Positions 1 through 13,620 of a DNA stretch of 64,000 bases are shown here, in pieces. Positions within the stretch are counted from its first letter, which is position 1; each line of letters starts with the position of its first letter. The stretch is from Amyelois transitella (taxonomy: Eukaryota > Arthropoda > Insecta > Lepidoptera > Pyralidae): positions 11,027,501 to 11,091,500 of the forward strand of contig NC_083505.1 in assembly GCF_032362555.1 (NCBI RefSeq). Direction: 5' to 3'. Under the pieces are notes generated by a model that was given only the letters and a program-made list of their open reading frames with translations, did not search any database and was not told where the DNA came from. Made by a program: the position numbers and the translations under genes.

Positions 1-588
1 TAAATTATTTTTGGGAATATTAAAACGATTGCAACCGTATTCCCAATCCCATAACACATTTTTAACTCCACTAGTTTTTGTTGGCTAATCACAAAAAATG
101 ACATTTTAAGTAACTTCAAGGCAAGTTCTAGCATTGAGAGGCTTCTTAAAATAAATCGTGTTTAACTGAATAAGTTAAGAATATAGCGAATACCAGTTTT
201 AGTCGGTGATAAAACAAGTCTGTTCCAATAGGGCCACCATACCTACATACGTATGAATAGGTAATTGCACAGAGCAAGGAAGATTGCACAATCTCCGAGG
301 CTGTCTAAGGGTTTAACACATAGAAGAGAGTCTTTTTTGCAAAGTTGAATTAAGTATTTTGAGAGTTATTCGAAAAAAGCTGATGTTCTGAAGGAACGTT
401 ATACTGCAATTTTTTTTTTAAATAAGGCCTAAAACAAGAACAGTTAAAAATGCAAGGCAATATTAAATCTTTATTAATCTTGTAATTTCTGTTACTGGCA
501 GAACCTAATTTTTTTTGTCTATCAAACCCACGCCTAAAGCTAAGTTTTATAACGCTGTTCACATTAAAATTGAACGAGAAGATATCCG
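1..588. other. Intergenic DNA, no gene seen
   Basis: AT-rich sequence with only short open frames full of low-complexity residues. I see no recognisable exon, RNA gene or repeat family member. Confidence 0.5.
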
Positions 589-604
589 TCAGTCCAAGTG
601 TGAG

Positions 605-800
605 GAGGCCCTTATGGAGCTCTGTAGTGTAGTGGTTCCGCCTTGAAACGGACGGTAACCGGTTCCCGTCCGGCTGCCGGACAAGTCAGGCAATCCCGTA
701 TCCGGTAGGATGGTGACTTTCCATTGCACACGCCCTGATAAGGCGACATCGCTCGCGTTCTCGTCATTATCAACGCTTACTTTTCTGAATCGAAGAAAGT
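605..800 (+). repeat. Possible tRNA-derived SINE-like repeat head
   Basis: A GC-rich patch in AT-rich DNA. It contains an A-box-like stretch (TAGTGTAGTGGTT near 628) and a B-box-like stretch (CCGGTTCCCGTCCGG near 660), spaced as in tRNA-derived SINEs. The downstream half runs into a minus-strand LINE tail. No cloverleaf can be drawn, so this is not a working tRNA gene. The SINE assignment is an inference from the box-like motifs only. Confidence 0.35.
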
Positions 801-819
801 GGTATGAAATTAAATCATA

Positions 820-935
820 TACATACATACATAAAATCGCGCCTTTTTCCCGGAGGGGTAGGCAGAGACTGCATCTTTCCACTTGACATGATCTACATAC
901 ACATCCACATAAATTTCTCTTCATGTAAGCTCAAC
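820..935 (-). mobile_element. LINE 3'-end fragment (RTE-like tail family)
   Basis: On the minus strand this encodes the end of a retrotransposon reading frame (motif VSAYPSGK-like) followed by a TGTATGTATG-type tail. The same tail recurs at 27587-27690, 35455-35585, 50645-50934, 59379-59550 and 62250-62322. The frame here is broken and short, so it is a dead fragment. Confidence 0.55.
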
Positions 936-3900
936 GGTTAAGGATTCACTTTTTATCTTGAATTAGATTGCCCAAAATGTTATTGTTCTCTCCCTCTCAA
1001 TACTCTAGTTAGAAATACACGACACCATATCCCTTAGCTAACAGAAACGTGTGTATGACGCCAAAAATTGAGAGATTTGAGGCATTGTTTGATCATTATA
1101 TGTATACGCAAAAGCGGAAGAACTTATGCAAAACGAATGCATGAAAGACTGTCGATTGTACTCGCCACTTCACTAGTCCTTAACTACAAGTACCTACAAC
1201 AAAGTGAGCTTCGTGTTACAGGAGTCACGTGCAGTGCAAGCATGCTGACCCCGTCCTAACCTATATTATAATAAGATTGACTACGTGCTCACTTCTTTCC
1301 CTTATTAACCCGTTTGAGTTATATTCACTTCATTGTTTTTAATAAAACTCCTTTAATAGTCATTTCATGTGTGCCTGGTAAAAAAGTGTATAAATATATC
1401 TGTAAAATTTAAATATATCTGTAATGGGTATAGTATCTTTAAACTTCATAGACAATGCGGTTACCGTGGTAAAATGTTTGTTAATTTGATGAAAGGTTGA
1501 GTAATAAAATTTGTTGTTGTTGAAACATGAGTTCATCCGTATTATCCGATTCTGTATAAAGTCCTTAATGTCAGACAGATAGTTATTCTCGTTTTAAAAT
1601 TTGTAAATTACTAATAAGTATGCATTTCTGTCGCAATAATTCTGACAGGCTACAGGCAGCAAGACCAACAATTGTAAGCCACAATAATTCTGACAAGTGG
1701 CTAGAAAGCGGGACTTTTCTGCTAAAATAAACCATAAATCTACAGGTTTCATAAGAGAGGTGTGTGGAATGAATTAATGCACTGCGTCCAGTCCAATTTG
1801 TAACATTTCTGGTATTTCTCACGCTGACTCCGTTCGCCTTTCGGGGAACCAAAACATTATTCTTGATCTTATGACTTCGTGTCTTGAATTATGACGCACG
1901 AAATATGGTCTGACTTAGAGTACACAATTAGGTAGATAAGTAATCATTTTGTGTGTATGTAGATGGAGTAGGTTATTATTTTACAAATGAAAAAGCGACG
2001 ACATTCAAATACATGCATTTTTTACTCTTTTGCTCAGTGTTTAATTTCTGTAGGAATTTATTAACATCCTCAGAAATAACAGCTAATGCTTTTGTTACTG
2101 AACAGAACAACAATTACAACAATATCTTTACAGTTTGGTTTTCCGTTGGAAAAATAATTTAGAAACCGGTTGTTTGCGAGATTTGCTAAATGTTTGTATT
2201 TGTCTTTAGTGAAAAATTTAATTTATAATAATCCAGTCATAAAGAGTACATTTAAATGCATTTTAATTATTGTAAATATCTGCGATATGAAAATAAATCT
2301 TTGCATGCCAAGTAATATAGTGGAAAATATTACCTTCCGCTCAGTAAATTGAAAACGAGTTAATAACACGCTTAATTTATGTCGGCGACAATTTATAAAT
2401 TAAATTAGCTATAAGTGTCCAATTTGGCTTTGAATGGGGTATCGGTTTTGTTGGCGCTACCTCGCAGCATGGCTTCGCTTTAGGCCAAGAAGTTTAACGT
2501 CAATGGAAGCAGCAAAAATGTTTATGGCAACATTTACTTGGCCCGACAGTATTTTTTTAAAATATTCAGAATGAAACGTTAGAAGCGTAATTTGATTTTT
2601 ATTGAGATCTTGTTGGCGAAGTATGACAATGTTACATGTTGATACAAAACTGTCAATGCACAGGGTCGATGTAAGATTATTATAGTTTAGTTTAGTTTTT
2701 AATACATACTTATAAATAGACAAAACAAAGATTAATGTTGAAATTGAGGCCGACCTTAGGCCTTAACACAACTAAACCTTTGTTCAGTGTTTGAGAAAAT
2801 GAGAAATTATATTACCTGTAAAGTCAATCCTCCAGGAATCAACAGATTAGGTGCTTCTTGTTTCGGGTCGCATGCGCAGCCCCGCCATTTGTTATTGACA
2901 TGTTAAACAGGCCATTACGGCTCTGCCGAATAAATTTGACTCCATTTGCTCGGCAGTAAGGCGACTAATTTGATCAGTAATTTTCTCGCTTCGCACCTTT
3001 TTTCGTACCACTTTTTAAGGTTTTAAGCTTTCGTGTCGATAATTTTGTATTGAATTACTGTTGAGAGTAAGTAGGTATACCTTTTATGGCATGAGATCGA
3101 GTGGAGACTTTTATTATAGCGCGCAAATATATTTCGAAAAGTATTTCATTTTGACATTCATCACGGGCCTTATGATTTTTTTTATTCAATATATATATAT
3201 ATATATACTTAATCTATTGCAAAGATGTTACGTAATATTTTTATTTGTCTTGATCATGAGCTGTTAGTTGGTCAAAGAAATTTTGAAATATTAACAGCAT
3301 CGCTTAGAGGTATTTTGGAAATGTTCTAGATCTTTTTTTTTTTATATTATTATAAAAATAACAATAAAATACGTGTCTTTCAGGTGAGGGACCCCTAATT
3401 GAGGACCAGTGCAGGCTGTCGAGTCAAGTTATGCCTGGAAGCTGAGCTTGGCTGATTTCTGCAATCCGAGGCTCAAAGAATCTAAGACCACTTAATTCAT
3501 GTAAGTACTTTGAGTGCGGCTTTTACACGGATAGCTGATTAATGATTTTTAATTTCGCTTTTTTCAATATCAAATTTATCTAATTTACCAAAAATAAGCA
3601 AAAAGCAAGTGACTAGCACAATTTGACTAATTAACAGTTTGTTATTTATCAAATTGCGAAAGGTTAACAACGCGGCATAACTCTTGCAAATAGTTTGCAG
3701 TTATTTCAAAAGTTTTATTGAAATAAACAACAGCTAAAAAAATCATCAATAGATTAGCGATGCACAACCGTTGCAGATATGTATTTTCACTGGCAAAAAT
3801 CAGTTTCGAAATTTCCTTTTGAGCTGTGATGAATCGATTTGTCGCATAATGCGCATGCGCAAGTTGAGTCCATGTACGTAACGTATAGAATAGAAGGTTA

Positions 3901-6597
3901 TCACGTAACTCCGTTCATGGCAACTGCCCATGTGCGCGTGAGTCATACTCTAGCGAGAACCGTTTCTAGGCTGTGTTCACACCTCCAGGCGAAGCTGGCG
4001 CGTGACCCTGAAAATATGTAATTAAACGCGTGTTTACACTGTGAATTGATTGGATATTTATAATTGTTACAAATGTTGTAATTTTAATGCGGCATGTAAT
4101 GATATTATGTAGTTCATATCAGAAACAGTTCGTTGGATCAATGTACTCCTTTTTGTAAAGCTGAAAAATAATCAAAGATATCTTAATACTTATAGTTGAG
4201 TTATGAAGCGCTAGACTTCTTTCATTTTTAAATTCAACTAAAAGTGCAACTTATTTCGAGCGATAAATCCTGCAGTGAAAAAGCTTTGCCTTTTGAGCGA
4301 AATAAAAAAAGTGCCTCGGTTACGAGTATATGTAGAAACCAGAAACCGTATTTTCAACAAGAAACAACTCAGTTCGAAAGAAGCGGCAATTACATACCTC
4401 TTTTTATTAATTCGGTTTAGTGTCGCAAAAAGTCGCTTCTGTAGTCGTGCATTTGAGTGCTGTGTTTTTAACTCCTTTTTTGGCGAAGGATTACTAATGT
4501 ATTAAGTGGATATACCCGGGCCCGTTCTTTCTGACAAATGTAATAGTGGCAAACTAAGATTTACGTTAGATCGAATCTTTATTTTACATTAAATCACAAT
4601 CTTTCTTAGTATAATAATATCTATGTCACGTTATGCAAGCTAAGAAAATGATTGGTCGTATAATAGTATATATTTTAAAAATTATGAATAAGCTTTGATG
4701 ATATTAAGAAATAAATTTGTATCGAGGTGGTATTTCAGTTAACGGCTTTCAAAATGCCCTTATTAACTTCAGACGTGGTGGTGCTTAAAGAATTTTGATA
4801 CGATTAAAAACGTATCAACATGCTTTGTCAGTATGCAGTTAAAAATTTCGAAGTAAAGTCGTATAGAGTTGCAATATTCAAAATTATATGTCACGATATC
4901 TTATAGTATAAGTACGGTAGCTTACTCAACCTTTTTCGTTAACGACTCATGCACACTCACGTGCGTCAGTATTTAACCTATTTAAGGAAATCCTCTATTA
5001 TTCTCTCCGGGACTCAAAGAAAATCTAACCACAGGCCTATCTCAATTTTCTGTTCATAAATCGAGATTATTCTGTCTTGAGAGTAAGCAGCTTATGTTTA
5101 TAATGGTCACGTACAAGGAAACCCGTGGCAAGAACACATGCTTTGCGAAATATAGCTGTGAACGGACAAGTACTAGACTATTTACGGTCATGCTAGTACA
5201 GTCGTTGACAGTTGAGACAGATGCTTTAAAACAAAATATTTTTATTTTTTTAAATTTAATCAAGTAAATAAATTATTCTGCCTAAAGTAAATAACAAGAG
5301 CAAATGGATTAAATATTCCAGTGCTAACTATATTTTTAGAGAACTTTATCTCGAATCTTGATCATATAGATTTGAAAAAGATCAACATGCATTGGTCGGA
5401 GTAATTGCAAGTTGCAAGCATCAAAATCTATTAATATCAGTAATATATTTTAATAAACATAATTGTTATAATCTCTTATTTCAATACAAATATTTGTAAA
5501 TAATATATTCAACTTCAATCCTTACATATAATTTTTTACACTCGTAAATTAAATATACGAAAATGCATTCGATTTCCTTATGTGGATGTAGTATAGTAGG
5601 TAGATGCGGTGTCAAACGGATAGAGCTGTTCTTTTGTTATCCAAGATGTGGATTCTAAATAAATTAATATGTTTCCAAATGCCCTTTTAGTCTTTATAGT
5701 TTTCTTGTTGCCCAGACCATATATTTCTATACAACATAAGCCATTCAATTTAAACTTATAGTTCCACCTCTCTTGTCGACTGTACTCGTATAGCGACACT
5801 AAATCTGTCCGCAATTTACTAGGGATTAAATTTTGGTTTCAATGGCTCAATCCAACATGATGACTTTATAATGGGTTCTTGAAGATTAAAATGGATATAA
5901 TAGTTTCTGTTTCATAAAAATAATATGAATGTCTAGGTAATTTATTGTCTACATCAAATTCAAACATATAAATTTGACTTATAGAAATCGTAATAATGAC
6001 ATAAACATTGACTTATATATTTTGTCATAAATAATTTCATACGTTGTTGTTGTTGTTTCTACATTTAAATGTGATTTCAATGCAATTGTAAAGTAATTAC
6101 TACAAAAAAAAAATAACAGGAATCTATAAAATTTGTTTAGAAATATGAGAAGATTAAAAAGTTTATCTACGTGCAAGATAGCACGTTAAAAGATATTCAT
6201 AAACACAAAAGATATCTATATATCATTTAGTATAACTTACTACTAAGTACAACATTACAGTGCAATAACTAAGCAAAAAATACCATTAATATAAAAAAAA
6301 AAACAATAACTATTACAACATTCGTATAATTCTCTATTAAAATCACATTAAAAAAATCTATAAACTGAACCGATAAATGACGGGAGAGACAATAAATCTA
6401 TTTGAGATCATTATGTCATCGCCGGGGCATCGCTCGGTGAATACTAAACCAGTTGTGGGCAACCCGTTTGGCGTGCTCTACGATTTTTATGAACCAGCTC
6501 GAGAGGTTCCTTCCACTCTGCTCTGAAGGAAGCCTGCCATTTAGCTATATAAAAATCTTATGTCACGATGTTTGTTATTGAAAGATACTCCGTACAC

Positions 6598-6750
6598 ACA
6601 CATACATATAATGATGTCTTCATCCTTCACGTGGTAGACAAAGCCAGCAGTCTTGAAAAAACTGAAAGGCCACGTTCTGCATGACTTAATAGAATTGAGA
6701 TTCGAATTGTGACAGGTTACTAACCCGTAGCCAAAATAAAGAATCTCTAG
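6598..6750 (+). repeat. Fragment of the CACGTCTATATCCC interspersed repeat family
   Basis: It contains diverged blocks of the window's most abundant repeat: GTAGACAAAGCCAGCAGTC, CTGAAAGGCCACGTTC and ATTGAGATTCGAATTGTGA. The reference copies for comparison are at 46925-47205 and 50020-50275. Confidence 0.6.
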
Positions 6751-8545
6751 TTTATAAGCCCTTGATTGACTTTTACAATTTATATGATTTATTTAAGGAC
6801 TGGGACAGAAATTTATATAAAGTATATTTCAAAAGATATCTCGTTGTTGTATTCGAAACTCAATATGAAAATCAATCATGGAGAAATCTTGCGCGCTATT
6901 CGACATAACATAGGTTTAGTATTTAGTGCATAGCAGAACGAATCAAATCCAATAGCCAACAAATTGTTGGTGGTTGGCGTGATCGTAAACCTGACTATTG
7001 TCTGATGCGCAAGAGAAAGTTTTATAGACCTGAATCTCTGTCAACCTTTTAAAATAAGATCAACGTTAATGAGCATGTCGCCAATTGGACCATTTGGAAA
7101 CAAAATGGCCGTTTACTATAATTGAAAGTTATTGAGTGTGAAGTAATATAATTACTAAGGAGATCGAGAAAGTAAAGTAAGTTACCAAAACGAGGAAGGT
7201 ATAACGTGTGTAGTGTTGTTCTGAATAGATTTTATCGATAAGCAGCGGTAAAAAAGTTAAATCAGTGTGATATATCAGTTATCACTATAATTAATCCAAG
7301 CACATTACTAATAAAGGGAAAATGTTTTGTTTCGTAGTTTTATGTTTGAAACGAATAAATTCAAAAACTACTGGACTGATTTTAACAAGATTTGGCACAG
7401 ATATAGAATATACCTTTGGGACTTTTCTAGAATATATTAATATAATATTTCCCCGCATAATATTTAATTAGATAAATAATAGACGTATTTATAGCAGAAA
7501 AATATATGTATTGTTGAATAAATAATACAAATAAATTTCAGTTACCGTAACAAAAATCGTATGCAATCAAAACGTAAACAAACGTCTGGAGACTGTCAAG
7601 AAAAAAGTCTGATTCGAATCTTGGACTCATAAGCTCAGCTGAGGTAGCAAAGTTACTGAAACATAGATCAAAATCTGTACCTTACGACATCTAATCAAAC
7701 AGATTTAGATCAACGGCCTTTCAGCCAGCACTGTTTTAACTAGTAAAATGGTATTAAATATACAGATTACTACTGCTTCGAGGTGATTACAGTATGAGTT
7801 ATCAAGTAATGATTATCAACTAGTGATTCGGTATGGTTTCAAACCAGTAGCTAGCCCCGCTGAGCGGAAAATAAATCGGTGGAGCTATCAGAACATCATA
7901 TATTCTGCAGAACATTACTCATTCATGTAGACCACTTAGTTAGTAGATGTTGGAAAGGTCAATTATAGTAGATAGATAAATGTTATGCGTATAAAATTGG
8001 AAATATTAGTATTATCATTAAATGTCAGTTAAATGGAAATATTTTCTCTTCTCCCATATAATTATTTCAAGTCTTGGACTATTGCACTTATTAACAGTAG
8101 GAGTGCTTAAGTTTGAGACAATACGAAGCTTAAGAAGATTCAGTCTTCTAAAGATTGAGATAATTCTTAATTCACTGAAATTTATATACGGACAAAAAAC
8201 TAAATTGTTTGAATTATTTTAAGTTTTTCATTGAACATAGTATCTGTAACATTAAGTATAAATTGAAATTGTTTGCGTTTATTTCCTCTAAAATAAATCT
8301 TAATATTAAATCAAAGTGTAGCTACCATATGAACCTAAATGAAATAAATTACAAATATTATGTTTTCATGGCTTGCCATCTATATAATAAAGTAGCATGA
8401 ACTTGCACCTCCGAACACATCGTTAATTCTGTTAGCAGAAGCACGTTTCTCGACAACCTTAATTAGATATTCGAGATTTATTCATGCACATGACGTATGA
8501 TAATGTTATCTCGCTTTCTTGTCTCAAAATTTTAATACAAATAGG

Positions 8546-8740
8546 CACGTCTTTATCCCTTGCGGGGTAAACAGAGCCAACAGTCTTGGAATAACTGAAA
8601 GGCCACGTTTAGCTGTATGGTTTACTGATTAAATTGATATTCTAATATACGAGAATAATTCCAAGTTTATTAGCCTTTCCCTTAGACGTATATGGGTAAG
8701 ATGTGAAGTGGTCCTATTTTAAAATGCCGGGTACCCCACA
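8546..8740 (+). repeat. Copy of the CACGTCTATATCCC interspersed repeat family
   Basis: It starts with CACGTCTTTATCCCTTGCGG, then ACTGAAAGGCCACGTTT, and ends near GTGGTCCTATTTTAAAATGC with GCCGGGTACCCCACA, in the same block order as the better preserved copies in the 46-51 kb region. The centre is diverged. Confidence 0.65.
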
Positions 8741-11700
8741 GTACAAATTTAAATTTAATGCAAGTCTATTATGTATGTAGTCTCTGGAACAGATGTTTTA
8801 GCACTCGTAGAGTGGCCGCTATTTGCATTTATTTACGGTTGAAATTTAAGTTATTATACAACTAACTGATTTTACGGTTTACGGTTGTAAAATTCTTAGA
8901 ATGACATTTAATTACAATTAAGATAATTGTATATTATAAAGATCAGTGCAGTGTTATTGAAAATTTGCATTAGAAAATATTATGAGTGTAATAATAGATT
9001 TAAGTGAATAAGACTGATTTTTCATTACTATTTAAAAGTGTATAATTAACAGTTTCCACATTAACATTAAGCTTAATCTAAATTTATATTTTATATTAAA
9101 AAAGCTACAAATAGGTCAAAGAGGTACTAAATCGTGAATCTATGTAGTCATTCACGACTGTTACCAAGTCACATTCAAATTCAAAAATTTTATTCTTTAT
9201 TATGGGACACTTCATATCACTTAATAATTGTCATAATATCTTTATGTTTCACAACATTGGTTGACGTCAAATAAATTACTTAAAACTAAGTTTTCTGCAG
9301 CTTCCAAAGCGTCAGTGCATAAAAAGCGGTAAGCATATTTATAATTTATCCTCTTTTAACTCGGGGTCAAACCAAAGTTGGAAAGAGAGATAAAACATAC
9401 CACATCAATGTCAGTAAGTAGAGCCACTGGTCTTTTTATCAAATAAAACACAAGTGCATTCAGTAGAAATAACACGTTTTCTCTGAACATGCAGCCGAGG
9501 CGATCAATTTTATCACTTGTAAAACAGTATCAATAATTCTTCAGTCACATCCGGAATCCAAGCGTATACTTTACCTCCAAGACAGCGAGTGTCGTGAACA
9601 GTTAATTCTAATGATCTCTCATTAAATTTTACGTGCTTACATCTGGTGGCTTGGATTTATTAGCTCGACGAAGAGTTTTGTGATGGCCTTCCATCAGATC
9701 TAAAAGAAATTTGATAAACGGAAAATAAAAAAAAATAAGTTCACTTTTTTTAAACTATAGAATGAACAGAAAATAACTATGCTAAATACCTAGTTTTTAT
9801 TGAAAAGAAAACCTGAAAAAGACGTCTAGATTGTTTAAAAAAGTCGCTTTTACAAAATTATCATAAATTAAAATCAAGTTAGGCTATCAATCACTTCAGA
9901 ATTATCTATTAAATTAGTTTATCAAAAACAATGATTATTGGTATCGTAGAGCAGTATTTTAAAAAAATATCATGACGAAAATTTTGATGATGAAATATTT
10001 TGGATTTAAGAACTTATAAATATGATTGAATTGAAGTTACCGCCTAATAAAATCTATCAAAACTCGTGGTTCTCATTTCTTATCAGCACTGTCATGATTT
10101 CCCATTATATTCGTTATTATGCGAGTGATGAGACACGCAGATAAATAAAGCTATTATCAGATAACTAGATTTATCACTGTAGTCGCCGATAAGACTAAAT
10201 TTATTGGTCTCCGCCTAAACGATTCGATGCAATGCAATTTGCATACTGTATTCAATTGATAGCAATTTTGTGTATTGTCATACGTTAATAGATGCGTATT
10301 TAGTTTCTATGTTCTACTAAAAATAAAGATAAATTAACAACTTCTATGCGTTGCAGTTTGGAACGTTGGCTATTAAAATTTCCGAAAAAGCCTTTTTAAA
10401 ATTTCGTTCAGAATTTTGTTAAGCGCGATTTCTTAAAATTATTTATTTACTTATCAAATCTTTACAAAATGAAGTGAAGATAATAATAGAATAATAAAAA
10501 ATAAAAATAATAATAAAAATGGAGCGGACTTCTGACCAACATCGATGATGGGAAAAAGAGATTAATAAAAATGGGAGAGGATTTCAGAAGTTCAACATAT
10601 TAACGCCTTAATGTGTAGACAAAGACAATAGTCACAAAACTTGAAGGTCACGTTTCCTTGGATTCAGTATACCAGCGAACGAAATTATTACCAAACCAAT
10701 GTACTGTACCTTTGGAGCAATCGTGAGTTCGCTGAGCATTAAATCTCAGCGGTCCGTGTTGCGAAACCTCCATTAGTCTAATATTGAAGTACTAGGGAAC
10801 AGAAGTACATACTTAAATACAAAACAAAAACTCAACTAAAAAAAAAACTCACACAGATTGAACTGAGCTATCCCGATAGTAACCTACGTTCGAGTTCATG
10901 CATAAAGCAAAATAAATTCCTATTTTGTTTTTAAGACAACATGTTATAATGTAGCTAGCAAGCTAATTTTAGAACTTATATCATGCTTAAATTTTAAAAT
11001 AAATTTTTAATTGTTTTTTTAATTCTTCTTAATCTGCAACTTTAAATACATTATCTGTGCCTTCTTATTATAATGTCATCAACTTAAAGAAGAATTTTTT
11101 AAATTAAAAGTTTCTGTGTCAATTATGCGAATTTGTCTGTAATTCGCTTTAATTTGTGTGCTGTGCAAGTGATTCGCCATGGGATCGTTCCCAGTGTCCA
11201 TTTAAATTACGTCCACTAACGATGTTTCTCTTAAATTTATATCAATGGCTATTTTGCATTAAATATCGACCCGGACTAAACTCCATAAAATAATTTCTTA
11301 GACCCAAATGATTGTTATTATAAGATATTTATAGAATGTTTGCAATGGTAAAAAGGATTTCTAGTCTTTTCGTCTCAGGCACACAAACTAACATCAACAA
11401 GGTGGCAATTTTGATTATTGTTTACCTGAATACTGGCTAAATATCTGTCTGTCATAATTAAAAGATTTTAGCAAAACTACATGTGTTTATTTTAAGTTAA
11501 CTTTCATGAGAATAATATAATAGTACAAAATGTTAATGATGCTGATCGTCTAGATTAAATAGGTGTACGACAGGATAAACTTTGCTGGATTTATGTCAAA
11601 CCGCGCTAACAGCGACGTCCGCGTTGTATCTTACATCTAACACATGTTATTTATAGATGCACCGATAAGTTTTCTATAAAATAGGTTTTCCAATAAACAG

Positions 11701-12581
11701 ATCGATATAGGTTTCAACGGAAATCACGAGTATTATTAAATAAATAGAGGACTGAATCACTGCTTCTAGATCTTATTGCATGATTTAATTTCAAAGTGAA
11801 ATCGAGTTTAAGATAAATCAAATTGATTTCTTTGATAAGATCGAAAGCACCGTCTTTTCATCGTATCATGACATTGAGTATAAGATGTTAAGCATTAAAT
11901 TTATCTTCATAGAATGATGATGCTACGCAAAAAGCAACCGTAAAATCTGTTGGTTTTATAGCACGAAAGTGTCGAAAACCCTGGGAAAATTAAAAATTAC
12001 TTATGGAAAGGAAAATATTAGTATTGAATTTATGTTTATATATAGAGTAGAAATCTAGTTATGATCTCAAATTATCAGTATTTCAGAGGTGGAAAAGGAT
12101 TCAATTACACTAATATTAAGAGAATTATGATATACCTGGTTACCTATCACAACTATTGTGGTACAATACTTTGGTTTGTTAAAATACCAAATTAATTAAG
12201 ATTCACACCATTCTTGATACCAAATAATTTAATGTGTGTCGGTGGTCGGGTTCGGACGTTTTGTCGCGTGAAGGCATTTAAATGGAAGAGATTTTATCGT
12301 CCGACTGACTGATTATAATGCAGAGACGCATCACACGATATACGAACGCTTTCAGTCTTAATTGATTCACATCACATTAAAATTTTGATCACCCAAAATT
12401 CTTAAAGTGAATAAGCATAAACTTTTTATTCAGAATACTTATAATTGATAATTTTTGTACTCTAATATAGGTTCTTGCTTTGCAAGAAAATTGCAAATTT
12501 TATCAAGTTTGGCATTCATGCCCGGTTGGTCGTTAATTCCTTTTTTTGCGTATAATCTAGTCCTTATTGTAAGTGGTCTCT

Positions 12582-12637
12582 AATATATAACAGGATATAT
12601 TGTAAATATATTTTTACAATATATCTTGTTATATATT
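12582..12637. repeat. 25-base inverted repeat, AT-rich hairpin
   Basis: Left arm 12582-12606 and right arm 12613-12637 are reverse complements with one mismatch and a 6-base loop. It is likely a short palindromic MITE remnant or a chance AT-rich palindrome. No gene is adjacent. Confidence 0.6.
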
Positions 12638-13184
12638 ATTTGGGCGTAATATCTTTTCCTTTTAAGTATAATTCAGAACAATATTTTAGCCATCATCATT
12701 ATCAGTGTCTGTTTCAATTAAACCTGAGACAATTTATATATATAATACAAAATTGAAGGTATATTTTAAATGCTCTGTATATTCAAAAGGCTCGTATACT
12801 GTGCCCCGTAGTTGGCCACCTGCTAATTATAAGGCGTTGCATGTACTGTGCGTACGCGCAGTGTTGGAGGTACGATCGCGTTTCTAGACTTCTTATGAAT
12901 GCCAGAAAATGAATGGACGGTGTAACAACTTGGCAATATTAAGTAGCATTGAATGCAAACTGTATGAGTTTCCACCAATGCACATCACTTGAGCTGTTAT
13001 TGAAGGTTTACCCTTCAAGGTAGGTAACAAACATCAGATGATGAACGTATTTTAATTCAAAATATCTTCTTTTTAATGCTATCTCTCTTTGCCGACTCCT
13101 TTATTATATACATTACGTTGAGTTTCCAAAAGACGACTATCTTCACTATTTTCTTTATAAATAGTCTCATTACTTTTAATTATT

Positions 13185-13620
13185 ATATTTATTTATTTAT
13201 TTAAACTTTATTGCACAAAAACAAAAATGTACAAAAGGCGGACTTAATGCCGCTTGGCATTCTCTACCAGTCAACCAGCTGATCAAACAGAAAAAACTAA
13301 GTTGGTGGTGCGATAAAGTGCACATGCATACTGACAAAATACATACATTACAAAAAAAAAAATGCGTAAATACATACAAGATACATAATATACACTATAA
13401 ATACATATACATACATAAAATATATAACATATATAATTAGGATGACCCATCATTAATCTGCCGAAGAAAGAACCCCTTCACAGCATGTTTGAACGCAGAG
13501 CGACTAGGAGCTCTCCTAATCATTTCAGGAAGAGCATTCCAGAGCCTCACAGCCTGAACCTGGAAAGATTTCTCCAAAAAAGTAGACCGATATATTAAGA
13601 AATAAGCACTCGACTACAGC
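13185..13620 (-). mobile_element. 3' end of a CR1/Jockey-type LINE
   Basis: The minus strand encodes the last part of a non-LTR retrotransposon ORF2 (stop at 13437-13439). Its terminal motif LWNALP is followed by FKHAVKGFFLR, typical of the C-terminus of Jockey/CR1-superfamily ORF2. The reading frame is closed upstream by a stop near 13618, so only the last ~60 residues remain. Beyond the stop, a ~230-base 3' UTR holds AATAAA and ends in TAAA-type repeats (13185-13205 on the plus strand as TTTATTTATTTA). This is a 5'-truncated dead copy. Clade placement is from the motif only. Confidence 0.7.

Larger units (their letters stand above)
936..13184. other. Long AT-rich intergenic stretch with decayed repeats
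   Basis: I find no supported gene in about 12 kb. Open frames are short, AT-driven and without recognisable domains or signal peptides. Recognisable items are interspersed-repeat fragments at 6598-6750 and 8546-8740, a decayed repeat around 7330-7500 and an AT hairpin at 12582-12637. Small exons of a long gene or non-coding RNAs cannot be excluded by eye. Confidence 0.45.

Noticed and set aside
605-690. tRNA gene
   Set aside because: Only box-like motifs; no cloverleaf can be drawn.
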